64,000 nucleotides of DNA from positions 4,402,001 to 4,466,000 of the forward strand of contig CP011077.1 of assembly GCA_000963575.1 (NCBI GenBank). Reading direction: 5' to 3'. Below the pieces are notes generated by a model. The model saw only the letters and a program-made list of their open reading frames with translations. It was not told where the DNA came from and made no database searches. A program made the translations under genes and the position numbers. The first letter of the stretch is position 1. Each line of letters begins with the position of its first letter. The DNA is from Klebsiella michiganensis (GTDB lineage Bacteria > Pseudomonadota > Gammaproteobacteria > Enterobacterales > Enterobacteriaceae). This document shows, in pieces, positions 35,670 to 45,022 of this stretch.

Positions 35670-38264
35670 CTATGAACACGTAGCGGTCGCCATGACGACA
35701 GCCTGCTTCAGGCTCTCTTCCGGCAGGGAATAGTTGGCGCGGCACTGGGAACCCTTCCCGTCGCCCCATTGGATCAGCAGCTTGCCCTTCAGCGGCAGGC
35801 CGCTGAGGTAAATCTGCCCGTCATCACCGGCCATGCTGGTCACACCGCTTTGCTCTTCACGTACCACAGAACCAAACGGCACCGGACGATCGCCGCGTTT
35901 AACGGTGATGATGGCGCGCACGCCGATACGCGCATCGAAGGTGGCACGAACCAGCGCCCCCTCCGTCGGCACTACGCTGCTGACGTTATTTTCAATGTCG
36001 GTATGGTTGTCCATGGTGTTGGTATCCAGCGCGACGCGGTTGTAGCGGTAGACCGTGGCATACGGCATGACGGCATAGCCGCGCCAGTCGGTTTTCACCC
36101 CGGTCTGGTTTTCAATGCTGACGCCGGAAGCGCCCGGCGCTTTAATCAGCACATTGGTGTCACCCAGCGGCTGGCTAAAGGTCACCCCGTCCGCATGGCC
36201 TACCACACCGCCGGAAGCCTGCCAGTTGAAGTCATGCTGGTTTCGGTCGTAGTTGTAGCCCAGGCCAAGGGTGCCGTAAGTGGCCTGCCAGTTGGCGGTG
36301 GCGCTGCCGGAATAGCCGTTATTGCTGGTATGCCCCTGACTGACGCTGTAGTTCAGGTTGCGGCCTTCCAGAAGCGTGCCTCCGACCCCGGTTTGCCAAC
36401 TGTTTTTGCCGTCAGAGTTGCGGCTTGTGGCCACCGTGGCATAGGCACGATCCAGCGCCGTATCGCGCGAATAACCGTGGCCAAGCAGCGTGCTAAACGG
36501 AATTGAAAGGTTGAATGCAACGATACGGTTGGTGTCTGCCAGGCCGAGGGATTTACTCCACGACCAGGAAAGCGAATAGCTGATCCCGCGCCAGCCGCTG
36601 GAGTACCCCAGCTGGTACCAGGTGTTGTCCTGATCGGTTCCCCAGTAAGTTTGCTGACTGCCGGAAACATACACCGAGCCATAATCTCCCAGTGACTGAG
36701 AGATGTTGACCTGAAATCGGCCCTTTTTGTTGTATCGCAGGTTGTGATAGCTGGTCGCCACCAGCTCCTGGCGGTTACTGTCGTTGTTTTGCCACTCATA
36801 CTGGTAGCCTTCCATGTTGCGGTAGGCCACGTCATCCAGAGTGTAAAAACCGCGCGTCGAGTAGCGATAGCCAAGCAGTTGGAAGTTAGTCCCGTAGCCG
36901 CTCAGGGATTTGGCATACAGGAAGCGCAGCGACTGCCCCTGATGCTCGCTGTCATCTGAAAGTTTGCTGCGCGCATGGGTAAGATCGAGTGAAATCGCCC
37001 CCCATTCGCCAAGGTTTTTACCGGCACCCAAGGCGACGGCGGTATAGCGTTCCGCAAGCTGTGTCCCGCCATAGGCGGTATAGCCGTTCGGCAGACCGGC
37101 AATCAGCGTGCCTTGAGTAAAGAACGGTTTATCCTGCTGGTTATTCCCGCTGCGGAAATCCCCCATGACCACGTCATATTTAAACCGGCCTTCACGTTGC
37201 AGCATCGGTACTGTGGAATAAGGCACGGTGTATTTCTGCAGAGAACCGTCTTTCTCTTCTACCGTAACCTCAAGGTCACCGCTTGAAGACGTCGGGTTAA
37301 GGTCGCTAATGGCAAACGCGCCCGGGGAGACGTAGCTCTGATAAATCACGTAGCCATTCTGGCGGACGATAATTTTGGCATTGGTACGGGCAATCCCGCG
37401 CACGGTCGGCGCGTAGCCCTGCAGGCTGTCCGGGTACATGCTGTCCGAAGAATAGAGGCGTGCCCCGCGAAATCCGAGGCTGTCGAACACATCGCTGCCG
37501 GTGTTGCTGTCGCCCATGACCAGCTCGCCCTTGAGCGGAATAATCGAGCGCTGCAGCGTGGTGCTGATGTTCTGCCACTGATTCTGGTGGCGGCCATCGC
37601 CGCTGGTGTAGTTCCAGGCGCCGTTATTGCGCAGGCGCCACGGGCCCAGGTTCAGGCCGCTTTGCAGGTTCAGATAGTAGCTGTCGTTGTAAGTCCCGCG
37701 GTTGCCGGTAAAGGTGTAGTTCAGCAGCCCCGCAGGGATCCCTTCATCCCACTGGTCCGGTGGAATGTAGCCGCGGGCACTGTTGATTAAAGAGGCCTGA
37801 GGCAGGCTAATATCAAGCCGCAGGCGCGAAAAGTCATAGCTCACTTCAGCGCCCGGCACCGCCGTGGTCACGGGTACGCACTCGCCGGACTTATATTTTG
37901 CCAGCTCAGGATACGCCAGCATATTCAGCCCAAGCCGTTTGAGCCAGTCAACGTCAAGACAGGCCGTCAGCCCGCCGGACTTCACGGCTTCAGCAGCAGG
38001 AACCTTCGATTCCGTCGCAGTAAAATGCACGTCTTCGGTGGCAACAAATTCATCGTTGCGCCAGATGTCTACGCGATAAACGCCCGGCGGCTGGCTGCTG
38101 CCTTTTTCGAAACGAGACAGATCCGCCACCGCCGCGGTATCGTCCGATAAAAATGCCGGGTTGAAATAACTCTCAGCGGCAGCGAACGCAGGCCAGAGCG
38201 AGGCCACAATGGTCGCCGTCAGCGGCGCTAGCGTAAAAACCTTACGCGAGACTGAACTCTTCAT
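35670..38264 (-). CDS. fimD: Fimbrial outer membrane usher FimD
   Basis: 864-residue PapC/FimD-type usher. The signal peptide ends near AFAAA, followed by the chaperone-binding N-terminal domain (YFNPAFLSDD), the 24-strand barrel with plug, and C-terminal domains with a Cys pair (KGSQCRANYSLP and ATCS). It secretes and assembles FimA, FimI, FimF and FimH across the outer membrane. Placed between fimC and fimH. Confidence 0.96.
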   Translation of the reverse strand: MKSSVSRKVFTLAPLTATIVASLWPAFAAAESYFNPAFLSDDTAAVADLSRFEKGSSQPPGVYRVDIWRNDEFVATEDVHFTATESKVPAAEAVKSGGLTACLDVDWLKRLGLNMLAYPELAKYKSGECVPVTTAVPGAEVSYDFSRLRLDISLPQASLINSARGYIPPDQWDEGIPAGLLNYTFTGNRGTYNDSYYLNLQSGLNLGPWRLRNNGAWNYTSGDGRHQNQWQNISTTLQRSIIPLKGELVMGDSNTGSDVFDSLGFRGARLYSSDSMYPDSLQGYAPTVRGIARTNAKIIVRQNGYVIYQSYVSPGAFAISDLNPTSSSGDLEVTVEEKDGSLQKYTVPYSTVPMLQREGRFKYDVVMGDFRSGNNQQDKPFFTQGTLIAGLPNGYTAYGGTQLAERYTAVALGAGKNLGEWGAISLDLTHARSKLSDDSEHQGQSLRFLYAKSLSGYGTNFQLLGYRYSTRGFYTLDDVAYRNMEGYQYEWQNNDSNRQELVATSYHNLRYNKKGRFQVNISQSLGDYGSVYVSGSQQTYWGTDQDNTWYQLGYSSGWRGISYSLSWSWSKSLGLADTNRIVAFNLSIPFSTLLGHGYSRDTALDRAYATVATSRNSDGKNSWQTGVGGTLLEGRNLNYSVSQGHTSNNGYSGSATANWQATYGTLGLGYNYDRNQHDFNWQASGGVVGHADGVTFSQPLGDTNVLIKAPGASGVSIENQTGVKTDWRGYAVMPYATVYRYNRVALDTNTMDNHTDIENNVSSVVPTEGALVRATFDARIGVRAIITVKRGDRPVPFGSVVREEQSGVTSMAGDDGQIYLSGLPLKGKLLIQWGDGKGSQCRANYSLPEESLKQAVVMATATCS

Positions 38265-38295
38265 GATTTACCTGCTTCCCTTTGCCAGCCCGGCT

Positions 38296-38991
38296 TTACT
38301 GCATGACACCCGCTTGTGCTTTGGTCACCGCGCCGTAGTCGTTAACGGTCTGGAAGCTCACCGCCCCCTGAGCGCCAGATGGCACAGCGACCTGCACGCT
38401 ATTTTTTGGTGCCACCATGGTGTTAGGCAGTTTTTCATTCCCAATTTTCAGGTTGACCAGTGAGACGTAGTAAGGCGAAGGATTGCTTACCTTCAGGTAC
38501 TGACCGCTGCGCGCGAAGCGAATCTCCTTGAGGGCATCTTCCGGCTGCATCTGCAGATTTTTAGGGCGCACGAACAACTTGATGCGGGAAAGCACGGCGA
38601 GCTGGAGGACGTTTTTTCCCTCCACGCTGCTTTTATCCACGGAAGGAATGGCCTTAACGTTCATCCAGAAAATGGACTCGCGATCCGTTGGCAACGCTGG
38701 TCCGGCGTAGATAATACGCAGCGTATTTTCGCTTTTAGGCTCACTGACAAACAGCGGCGGCGTGACCACAAAGCTTTTCTCTTTTTGCCCCAGATCGTTT
38801 TCAATCCAGGAGTTCACCAGGAAGCGTTCTTTCGGATCGCTGTTGGTGATGGCCAGCGAAGTCTGTTTCGCGTCGGCCGGATAAATAACACGCGTGGCGC
38901 CCAGGGCAATACCGCCCGCGGCCTGCGCATTAAAAGCAATCATCATTAAAGAGAGCATCAGTGCCGAAGCGGCTTTATATAATTTGTTCAT
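38296..38991 (-). CDS. fimC: Periplasmic fimbrial chaperone FimC
   Basis: 231-residue PapD-like chaperone with two Ig domains. Signal peptide ends at AFNAQA; the mature part begins AGGIALGATRVIYP with the conserved Arg that anchors subunit C-termini, and RIKLFVRP and LQLAVLSRIK form the donor strand region. The start MNKLYKAA (38991) is chosen; upstream Met codons (39006, 39060) overlap fimI and give poor signal peptides. Confidence 0.93.
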   Translation of the reverse strand: MNKLYKAASALMLSLMMIAFNAQAAGGIALGATRVIYPADAKQTSLAITNSDPKERFLVNSWIENDLGQKEKSFVVTPPLFVSEPKSENTLRIIYAGPALPTDRESIFWMNVKAIPSVDKSSVEGKNVLQLAVLSRIKLFVRPKNLQMQPEDALKEIRFARSGQYLKVSNPSPYYVSLVNLKIGNEKLPNTMVAPKNSVQVAVPSGAQGAVSFQTVNDYGAVTKAQAGVMQ

Positions 38992-39035
38992 CACGACAGG
39001 TACCATCAAAATAGCCAGAATGGAGAAGCAGAGGT

Positions 39036-39584
39036 TCAGGGATAAACCAGCGTGAACCAAATGTCGGAGCGAATATTTCCGGGCGACATATGCTTAGAAA
39101 CCGAACGATAACGGGCAGTAAAATGAAAATTCATCTCCTGCGTGGTTATCTGCGAATAGGAAGCCGGTTCGCTATTGGGAATAATCAGTTGCTGCTGTTG
39201 GTCGAATAACGCCAGGCCAATGCCGCTGCTGGCGTCATTGCCACTTACGCTGGACGTGGCCAGAAAGACCTGGGGATCTTCTGCCGGGGTGGAACCCTGG
39301 AATGCGATACCAACATGGTCGTAAACCTCCGGGCGACAGTCCGTCAGCCGAAGGGTAAAAGGAATGCTGGGTGGGGCGTAGCTACCCACATCTTTAAAAA
39401 CATTGCTCGGGTACTGGCCCATTTGTACCGTCATTTCCTGACTTTCAGGCGCGACGGCGCAGGCGCCGTTAACCAGCTCACCCTGCATATGCACTTCCCC
39501 ACCGTGGATAACCACAATGCGCTTTGCCTGAACGGGATTCACCGCTACCAGGATAGCCAGGAGCAGGATTTTCCTTATCATCAT
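39036..39584 (-). CDS. fimI: Fimbrial protein FimI
   Basis: 182-residue pilin-like subunit with a signal peptide (IRKILLLAILVAVNPVQA), Cys pair in NGACAVA and LTDCRPE, and a final strand DIWFTLVYP. In E. coli and Salmonella FimI is thought to anchor or end the rod at the usher. ATG 39584 and 39581 are equally possible, both after GAGGA. Located between fimA and fimC. Confidence 0.88.
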   Translation of the reverse strand: MMIRKILLLAILVAVNPVQAKRIVVIHGGEVHMQGELVNGACAVAPESQEMTVQMGQYPSNVFKDVGSYAPPSIPFTLRLTDCRPEVYDHVGIAFQGSTPAEDPQVFLATSSVSGNDASSGIGLALFDQQQQLIIPNSEPASYSQITTQEMNFHFTARYRSVSKHMSPGNIRSDIWFTLVYP

Positions 39585-39659
39585 CGTCCTCTCTGGACTC
39601 GCGTCGGACAAGCCTCGTCCCTGAGGCTGAATCATCCCTGAGCAATCAGCCGTGGCTGA

Positions 39660-40214
39660 TTATTCGTATTTCATTACGAAAGTCGCGTCCGCGTTCGCAG
39701 CACCGGCAGTTGCCGTCGCAGCGGTTGCTTTATAGCGAGCGGTGAACGGAATGGTGTTCTCGCCGTCGTTCAGATTCTGAGCGGTAGAGAAGGTAGAACC
39801 GTTCGGAGACAGGGTCTTAGAGGTACGATCCAGGATCTCGATACCCACGCCTTTTGCGGTGGTTGCGTTACCGCCGGAGTTCACCGCCAGCAGCGTTGGG
39901 TCGGTCGCATCAGTCTGACCGGTGAAAGCAACAGAAGCGGTGGCCGCAACGGTGCTATCGCAATCGGTCAGTACGATGTTGAATGGGATCTGGGAAGAGG
40001 TATCGCCCACTTTGGTGAAAGCTGCGGTACGGTACTGGCCCAGTTTAACGATCTGGCCGTCGGACTGAGTGCTCACTGCGCAAGCGGCGTTAACCAGCTC
40101 GCCCTGGAAGTGTACGGTCCCGCCATTAACGGTTACAGGATCTGCTGCGTTAGCGGCGCTGCTGACCAGAGCAACGGTTGCGATCAGAGAAGAGGCGATT
40201 TTGCTTAATTTCAT
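39660..40214 (-). CDS. fimA: Major type 1 fimbrial subunit FimA
   Basis: 184-residue major pilin. The signal peptide ends at AANA; the mature protein begins ADPVTVNGGTVHFQGELVNA with the Cys pair in NAACAVS and LTDCDST and donor strand NADATFVMKYE. First gene of the fimbrial operon; AAGGAAT is a good ribosome site for ATG 40214. Codon use is strongly biased to common codons, as expected for an abundant protein. No invertible switch repeats or fimB/fimE genes are seen, consistent with FimZ/FimY control. Confidence 0.95.
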   Translation of the reverse strand: MKLSKIASSLIATVALVSSAANAADPVTVNGGTVHFQGELVNAACAVSTQSDGQIVKLGQYRTAAFTKVGDTSSQIPFNIVLTDCDSTVAATASVAFTGQTDATDPTLLAVNSGGNATTAKGVGIEILDRTSKTLSPNGSTFSTAQNLNDGENTIPFTARYKATAATATAGAANADATFVMKYE

Positions 40215-40802
40215 GGGTATTCCTTCATATATAAAACGCACATCGGCGTCATGCATCCCTCATGACTCCGTTTGAATCATCATCGGTCTTAAATGACCGC
40301 ATAACGCATTCCCCACATCCTGTGGGAATTCCTTAGAATGCTCAGTGGTTTCATTAGAATTAAAGACAAGCGCTTCCCCGACACATTATTTAATGGCCGA
40401 ATAAAGTTATCTTTAATAATTCAAGATGAAATCTTCATATATTCGTGATGGCTTACGAAGTGTGGCTAAATTAAGCCAAATTTTAATTAAGTAATAGATG
40501 CCAATTCTTTATGTTATATAAGCGCCGTCTTAATGAGGCCTAAGAAATAGCCAGGGCAACCTTTCGGGAAAACGGGCGTAAAGGGATAAAAGGCTCGTTT
40601 ATTTAGGGGGTTATATGGTTATCTGAGCACCAGAATATTGTTCATTTTTTGTTAAATTTGTTTGTTTTTTGTTTAAACAAGGAAGGCGAATTTTGAACAC
40701 CTAATGCGCAATACTGAGTGAAGTTGCCAAAACGTTAAAGTCGTTGCGCAAGCGGTGATACACTGGAGGGCTTGCCCCCGAACATTGACCCAGGACTTCA
40801 GG
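40215..40802. other. Intergenic region between fimA and nepI
   Basis: About 590 bases, AT-rich near fimA, with no gene. It should carry the divergent fimA and nepI promoters. A stretch at 40549-40595 looks able to fold: outer arms AGCC/GGCT, inner CCTTT/AAAGG and the runs CAGGGCAACC and CGGGCGTAAAGG. This has a faint resemblance to the cyclic-di-GMP-I aptamer but I cannot confirm it. Confidence 0.5.
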
Positions 40803-41984
40803 ATGAATGAAACCGTTCCCCACGCCATTCCGGCGACCTCGATAACCCGCCCCAACTGGTCGGCAGTCTTTGCCATCGCGTTTTGCGTGGCCTGCCTGAT
40901 AACCGTTGAGTTTTTGCCGGTTAGCCTGTTGACCCCGATGGCGCAGGAACTGAATATCTCTGAAGGCCTTGCCGGGCAGTCGGTCACGGTCACGGCTTTT
41001 GTGGCGATGTTTGCCAGCCTGTTTATCACCAACCTGATTGGCTCGACCGATCGCCGCCGCGTGGTGCTGCTTTTTGCCGTCCTGCTCACCGCCTCCTGCC
41101 TGCTGGTTTCGTTCGCGGGTAATTTCTCTCTGTTGCTACTTGGTCGAGCCTGCCTTGGGCTCGCGCTGGGCGGTTTCTGGGCCATGTCAGCCTCGCTGAC
41201 CATGCGCCTTGTTCCTGCGCGCACGGTGCCTAAGGCGCTGTCCGTTATCTTCGGGGCCGTATCAATTGCGTTAGTAATTGCGGCCCCACTGGGCAGCTTC
41301 CTCGGGGGGATCATCGGCTGGCGCAACGTCTTTAATGCCGCCGCCCTGATGGGTGTCGCCTGTATTATTTGGGTCTGGAAAGCGCTGCCTTCCCTGCCGG
41401 GTGAAGCGGCGCACCAGAAGCAAAACATGTTTGGCCTGCTCAAACGTCCGGGCGTGCTGGCGGGTATGCTGGCTATCTTCATGGCCTTTGCCGGGCAGTT
41501 CTCGTTCTTTACCTATATTCGCCCGGTTTATATGACCCTGTCGGGTTTTGACGTTGATGGCCTGACGCTGGTGCTGCTGAGCTTTGGTATCGCCAGCTTC
41601 GTCGGCACCTCCCTTTCCGCCCCGATCCTCAAACGGTCGTTAAAGCTAGCGCTGGCCTTTGCGCCGCTGATTCTCGCCATCAGCGCAGCCGTTCTGGTGC
41701 TGTGGGGGACGAACAAAGCCGTGGCATCGGTGATTGCCATTATCTGGGGGCTGGCCTTTGCGCTGGTGCCGGTCGGCTGGTCAACGTGGATCACCCGTTC
41801 CCTCGCGGATCAGGCGGAAAAAGCCGGGTCGATTCAGGTGGCCGTGATTCAGTTGGCCAACACCTGCGGCGCCGCCGTCGGCGGCCTGGCGCTGGATAAC
41901 CTCGGCCTGCTGGCACCGCTCATTCTCTCCGGCAGCCTGATGCTGCTCACGGCCCTTCTGGTCGCGGTGAAGGTTCGGGCTTAA
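40803..41984 (+). CDS. nepI: Purine ribonucleoside efflux pump NepI
   Basis: 12-helix MFS exporter, 393 residues, nearly colinear with E. coli NepI, which exports inosine, guanosine and analogues by proton antiport. Recognisable stretches include TVEFLPVSLLTPMAQ, GLALGGFWAMSASL and GWSTWITRSLADQ. The start ATG 40803 has AGGA seven bases upstream. It is a single gene followed by a terminator. Confidence 0.93.
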   Translation: MNETVPHAIPATSITRPNWSAVFAIAFCVACLITVEFLPVSLLTPMAQELNISEGLAGQSVTVTAFVAMFASLFITNLIGSTDRRRVVLLFAVLLTASCLLVSFAGNFSLLLLGRACLGLALGGFWAMSASLTMRLVPARTVPKALSVIFGAVSIALVIAAPLGSFLGGIIGWRNVFNAAALMGVACIIWVWKALPSLPGEAAHQKQNMFGLLKRPGVLAGMLAIFMAFAGQFSFFTYIRPVYMTLSGFDVDGLTLVLLSFGIASFVGTSLSAPILKRSLKLALAFAPLILAISAAVLVLWGTNKAVASVIAIIWGLAFALVPVGWSTWITRSLADQAEKAGSIQVAVIQLANTCGAAVGGLALDNLGLLAPLILSGSLMLLTALLVAVKVRA

Positions 41985-41995
41985 CGTGACAGAAT

Positions 41996-42028
41996 CATAA
42001 GGCCCGCGCCATGTGGACGGGCCTTATG
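41996..42028. terminator. Terminator between nepI and hicB
   Basis: Eleven-base perfect arms CATAAGGCCCG and CGGGCCTTATG between convergent genes. The T tract is weak, but the stem is long and GC-rich in its core. Confidence 0.65.
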
Positions 42029-42037
42029 ATGAGAAGT

Positions 42038-42445
42038 TTACAGGCGCTTCGTTAATTCACGACGAGCCAGTTCAGCTAAAAAACCGCTTCGGCTGGCGTA
42101 CTCCGCATTACCGCTGACATAGCTATCTATTCTCGCCAGCAAGGATTGTGGCAGCGTGATATTCAGTTTTACCGATTTACCTTCGTACCTGGTAATATCA
42201 ATATCAACAAATCCCCAAACGCCTCCCTGGCAACTCTCATCATTTTTATGATCATTTATGGTCAGGGCTACGGGCACCGTTTTCCCTTTCTCGCTCTGAT
42301 ATTCCAGATAAGTATTAATGGCACCATGAGCATCATCGATAGCCTCATCGATTGTGTCTCCGGCGAAATAACAGCCTTCAATATCCGGCACAAATCCAGA
42401 CCAGCTTCCACTTTCGGCCTGATGCAAATACACAGGATATCTCAT
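42038..42445 (-). CDS. hicB: HicB-family antitoxin, without a partner toxin
   Basis: 135 residues. The N-terminal HicB RNase H-like fold starts MRYPVYLHQAESGSWSGFVP with the conserved DIEGCYFAGDTIDEA. A C-terminal ribbon-helix-helix follows (VKLNITLPQSLLARIDSYV). GAGAGG precedes ATG 42445. A hicA gene is normally directly upstream; no frame resembling the 60-residue HicA is seen in the 125 bases before tauD or elsewhere nearby. It may act as a stand-alone repressor. Confidence 0.85.
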   Translation of the reverse strand: MRYPVYLHQAESGSWSGFVPDIEGCYFAGDTIDEAIDDAHGAINTYLEYQSEKGKTVPVALTINDHKNDESCQGGVWGFVDIDITRYEGKSVKLNITLPQSLLARIDSYVSGNAEYASRSGFLAELARRELTKRL

Positions 42446-42515
42446 ACGTTCCTCTCTCCTGAAAACGGGACTTGTTGGCACAGCATTTAGTCATTACTTC
42501 ATCCATGAAGTGAAA

Positions 42516-42540
42516 TTTGGTGGTTATAACAACCACCAAA
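42516..42540. promoter_or_regulatory. Perfect palindrome upstream of hicB
   Basis: Arms TTTGGTGGTT (42516-42525) and AACCACCAAA (42531-42540) around ATAAC. It lies about 70 bases upstream of hicB and just after tauD. It could be the HicB ribbon-helix-helix operator or a weak terminator of tau. Confidence 0.5.
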
Positions 42541-42570
42541 AGAACAAATATCAATCACACCTTCGCACGC

Positions 42571-43419
42571 CTAACCGCGCCAGAAAGGCTTATCCCCGAG
42601 GATTGTCGCGCGGTGCATGATGCGGCGGGCCGGAAGATAATCGGCATTGGCGTAGTGCTGCGTCACGCGGTTGTCCCAGATAGCAATATCGTTTTGCTGC
42701 CAGCGCCAGCGCACCTGGAACTCCGGTTTGGTGATGTGGGCAAACAGGAAGCCCAGCAGCGTCTCGCTCTCTTTTTCCGTCAGGTTAACAATGCGGGTGG
42801 TAAAGCCTTCGTTGACGAACAGCGCCTGCCTGCCGCTGACCGGATGCGTCCGAATCACCGGATGGCGCAGAGGCGGGTTCTTCGCCACGGCTTCGCGCCA
42901 GCGCTGATGCTCCACTTCGTTGTGGGCGTACTTGTACTCCTGGAACGATTTACGGAAATCGTGCTCGGCCTCCAGCCCGGATAACAGTTTTTTAAACGGT
43001 TCGGACAGCGCCTCATAAGCGGCGATCCCGCTGGTCCACAGCGTATCTCCGCCGGTTTCCGGGAGCTGCTTCGCCGCCAGAATCGCCCCGGCAGGCGGTG
43101 TTTCAATAAAGGTCACGTCGGTGTGCCAGTTGTCGTTATCCGGTGGATTATCGTTGTGGGTATCCAGCACGATGATCTCTGCCACACCTTCGGCATGGGG
43201 GTAAACCGGGTGAATATGCAGGTCACCGAACCGCAGAGCCAGCGCGCGCTGCTGTGCCGGCGTGATTTCCTGTTCACGGAAGAACAGCACCTGGTGGCGG
43301 ATCAGCGCGTGGTAAATCTGCTCGAACTGGTTGTCGCTCAGGCCGCGCGTTAAATCCACGCCGTCAACCTGCGCCCCGATGTACGGCCCCAACGGCTTAA
43401 TGTTCACTTTTTCACTCAT
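42571..43419 (-). CDS. tauD: Taurine dioxygenase
   Basis: Fe(II)/2-oxoglutarate dioxygenase, 282 residues, releasing sulphite from taurine in the cytosol. The iron triad is visible as HTDVTF (His-x-Asp) and the His in RVTQHYA; the 2-oxoglutarate Arg is in PARRIMHRA. The start at MSEKVNIKPL (43419) overlaps the tauC stop by ATGA. Last gene of tauABCD. Confidence 0.96.
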   Translation of the reverse strand: MSEKVNIKPLGPYIGAQVDGVDLTRGLSDNQFEQIYHALIRHQVLFFREQEITPAQQRALALRFGDLHIHPVYPHAEGVAEIIVLDTHNDNPPDNDNWHTDVTFIETPPAGAILAAKQLPETGGDTLWTSGIAAYEALSEPFKKLLSGLEAEHDFRKSFQEYKYAHNEVEHQRWREAVAKNPPLRHPVIRTHPVSGRQALFVNEGFTTRIVNLTEKESETLLGFLFAHITKPEFQVRWRWQQNDIAIWDNRVTQHYANADYLPARRIMHRATILGDKPFWRG

Positions 43420-44243
43420 TGCCCTTCTCCATGCCACGGGGTCAGGCGGCGCTGTAGCGCCCGCAGCCCCAGTTCTAAACAAAATGCGATGACGGCAATG
43501 ACGCCGATCCCTGCCAGCACCACGTCGGTAGCCAGAAACTCACCGGCGGACTGCACCATAAAGCCCAGGCCGCGCGTGGCGGCGATAAGCTCTGCGGCCA
43601 CCAGCGTGGACCAACCCACGCCCAGCCCAATGCGGAACCCGGTCAGAATCTCCGGCAGCGCCCCCGGCAAAATCACATGCCAGATAACCTGCCAGCGAGA
43701 GGCACCGAGTGCCTGAGCGGCACGAATGCGTACCTGCTTCGCGCTGCGCACGCCCGCCATGGTGGACATGGCCACCGGGGCAAAAATCGCGAGATAAATC
43801 AGCAGGATTTTGGATGTTTCCCCGATGCCGAACCAAATCACCATCAGCGGCAAATAGGCCAGCGGCGGCACCGGGCGGTACAGCTCGATCAGCGGATCAA
43901 GAATGCCGCGCACGGTGGGACTCAGCCCCATCGCAATGCCCACCGGAATACCAATCAGTACCGCAGCGGCGAGCGCGGTAAGAATGCGCCCCAGGCTCGC
44001 AGCCAGATGTTGCCACAGGGTGGCGTCCATAAAACCCTGCGGCCCGGCAATGGTGATTAGCTTCGCCAGCACCTGCCCCGGCGGCGGCAGAAACAGCGGG
44101 CTTATCCAGTGCTGCGCCGCCACCCACCACCAAAGCAGTACCAGCCCGACCAGCGTGGTTGCGCTCAGGGTGAGCTGACGTGAAAACGGCCAGCGCCACG
44201 CTAATTTGCGACGCGAGGGTTTATCCTGAATGACTACGCTCAT
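43416..44243 (-). CDS. tauC: Taurine ABC transporter permease
   Basis: Inner-membrane channel of the taurine importer, 275 residues with about six hydrophobic segments. The EAA-type loop is AAQALGASRWQVIWHVILPG. Overlaps tauB upstream and tauD downstream by four bases each, so the three are translationally coupled. Expected to be expressed under sulphate starvation. Confidence 0.95.
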   Translation of the reverse strand: MSVVIQDKPSRRKLAWRWPFSRQLTLSATTLVGLVLLWWWVAAQHWISPLFLPPPGQVLAKLITIAGPQGFMDATLWQHLAASLGRILTALAAAVLIGIPVGIAMGLSPTVRGILDPLIELYRPVPPLAYLPLMVIWFGIGETSKILLIYLAIFAPVAMSTMAGVRSAKQVRIRAAQALGASRWQVIWHVILPGALPEILTGFRIGLGVGWSTLVAAELIAATRGLGFMVQSAGEFLATDVVLAGIGVIAVIAFCLELGLRALQRRLTPWHGEGQ

Positions 44244-45007
44244 AAGAAGCCCTCCCGGCGATCAAACACGCGGCTCAGCACGTATTCACGTTTGGCGATA
44301 AATTCCGGATCGGATTTGATGCTGCGGCACGGCTCCCCGGCGGCAAAACGGCGGCCAAAATCAAGCGGTAGCCGTTCCAGCACGCGGCCAGGGCCCGGCG
44401 ACAGCAAGACCAGCTCCGTCGCCAGAAAGACCGCTTCTTCAATGTCGTGGGTGATCAGCAGCACCTGACGGCGGCTCTCGTGCCAGAGCTTCAATAGCAA
44501 GGTTTGCATCTGCTCGCGGGTAAAAGCATCCAGCGCGCCAAAGGGTTCATCCAGCAGCAAAAGCTGGGGCTTCGTCGCCAGCGCCCGGGCAATGCCTACC
44601 CGCTGTCGCTGCCCGCCGGAAAGCTGCCAGATGGCGTTTTTCGCCTTATCTTCCAGCCCAACCTTACGCAGCATGTCGAGCGCAATCTCTTCGCGCTCGG
44701 GCTTAGCCTGCCCGGCAAGCTGTAGCCCGAAGGCTACGTTATGCAGCACCGAGCGCCAGGGCAGCAGCCCTTCGTTCTGAAAAACAACCCCACGCTCGGC
44801 GCCGGGCCCTTTAACCGTTTTGCCCTGCAGCGTAATACTGCCGGAACGATAAGGGACGAAACCGGCGATCAGGTTAAGCAGCGTGGTCTTACCGCAGCCG
44901 GAAGGGCCGAGCACCACCAGCAATTCGCCCTCGTCCACCGTCAGATTAATGTCGTCGAGTACGGGTTTTCCACCGTACTCCGCGCTGAGATGCGAAACCT
45001 GTAGCAT
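44240..45007 (-). CDS. tauB: Taurine ABC transporter ATP-binding protein
   Basis: ATPase of the taurine importer, 255 residues. Walker A GPSGCGKTT, signature LSGGQRQRV, Walker B LLLLDEPFGALD, H-loop LITHDIEEA. It begins 15 bases after tauA and overlaps tauC by four. Confidence 0.96.
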   Translation of the reverse strand: MLQVSHLSAEYGGKPVLDDINLTVDEGELLVVLGPSGCGKTTLLNLIAGFVPYRSGSITLQGKTVKGPGAERGVVFQNEGLLPWRSVLHNVAFGLQLAGQAKPEREEIALDMLRKVGLEDKAKNAIWQLSGGQRQRVGIARALATKPQLLLLDEPFGALDAFTREQMQTLLLKLWHESRRQVLLITHDIEEAVFLATELVLLSPGPGRVLERLPLDFGRRFAAGEPCRSIKSDPEFIAKREYVLSRVFDRREGFL

Positions 45008-45022
45008 CGCCGTGTCTCCTGT

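Noticed and set aside
40215..40400. Searched for a fimS-type invertible switch next to fimA
   Set aside because: No short inverted repeats bounding an invertible segment and no fimB/fimE recombinase genes were seen.
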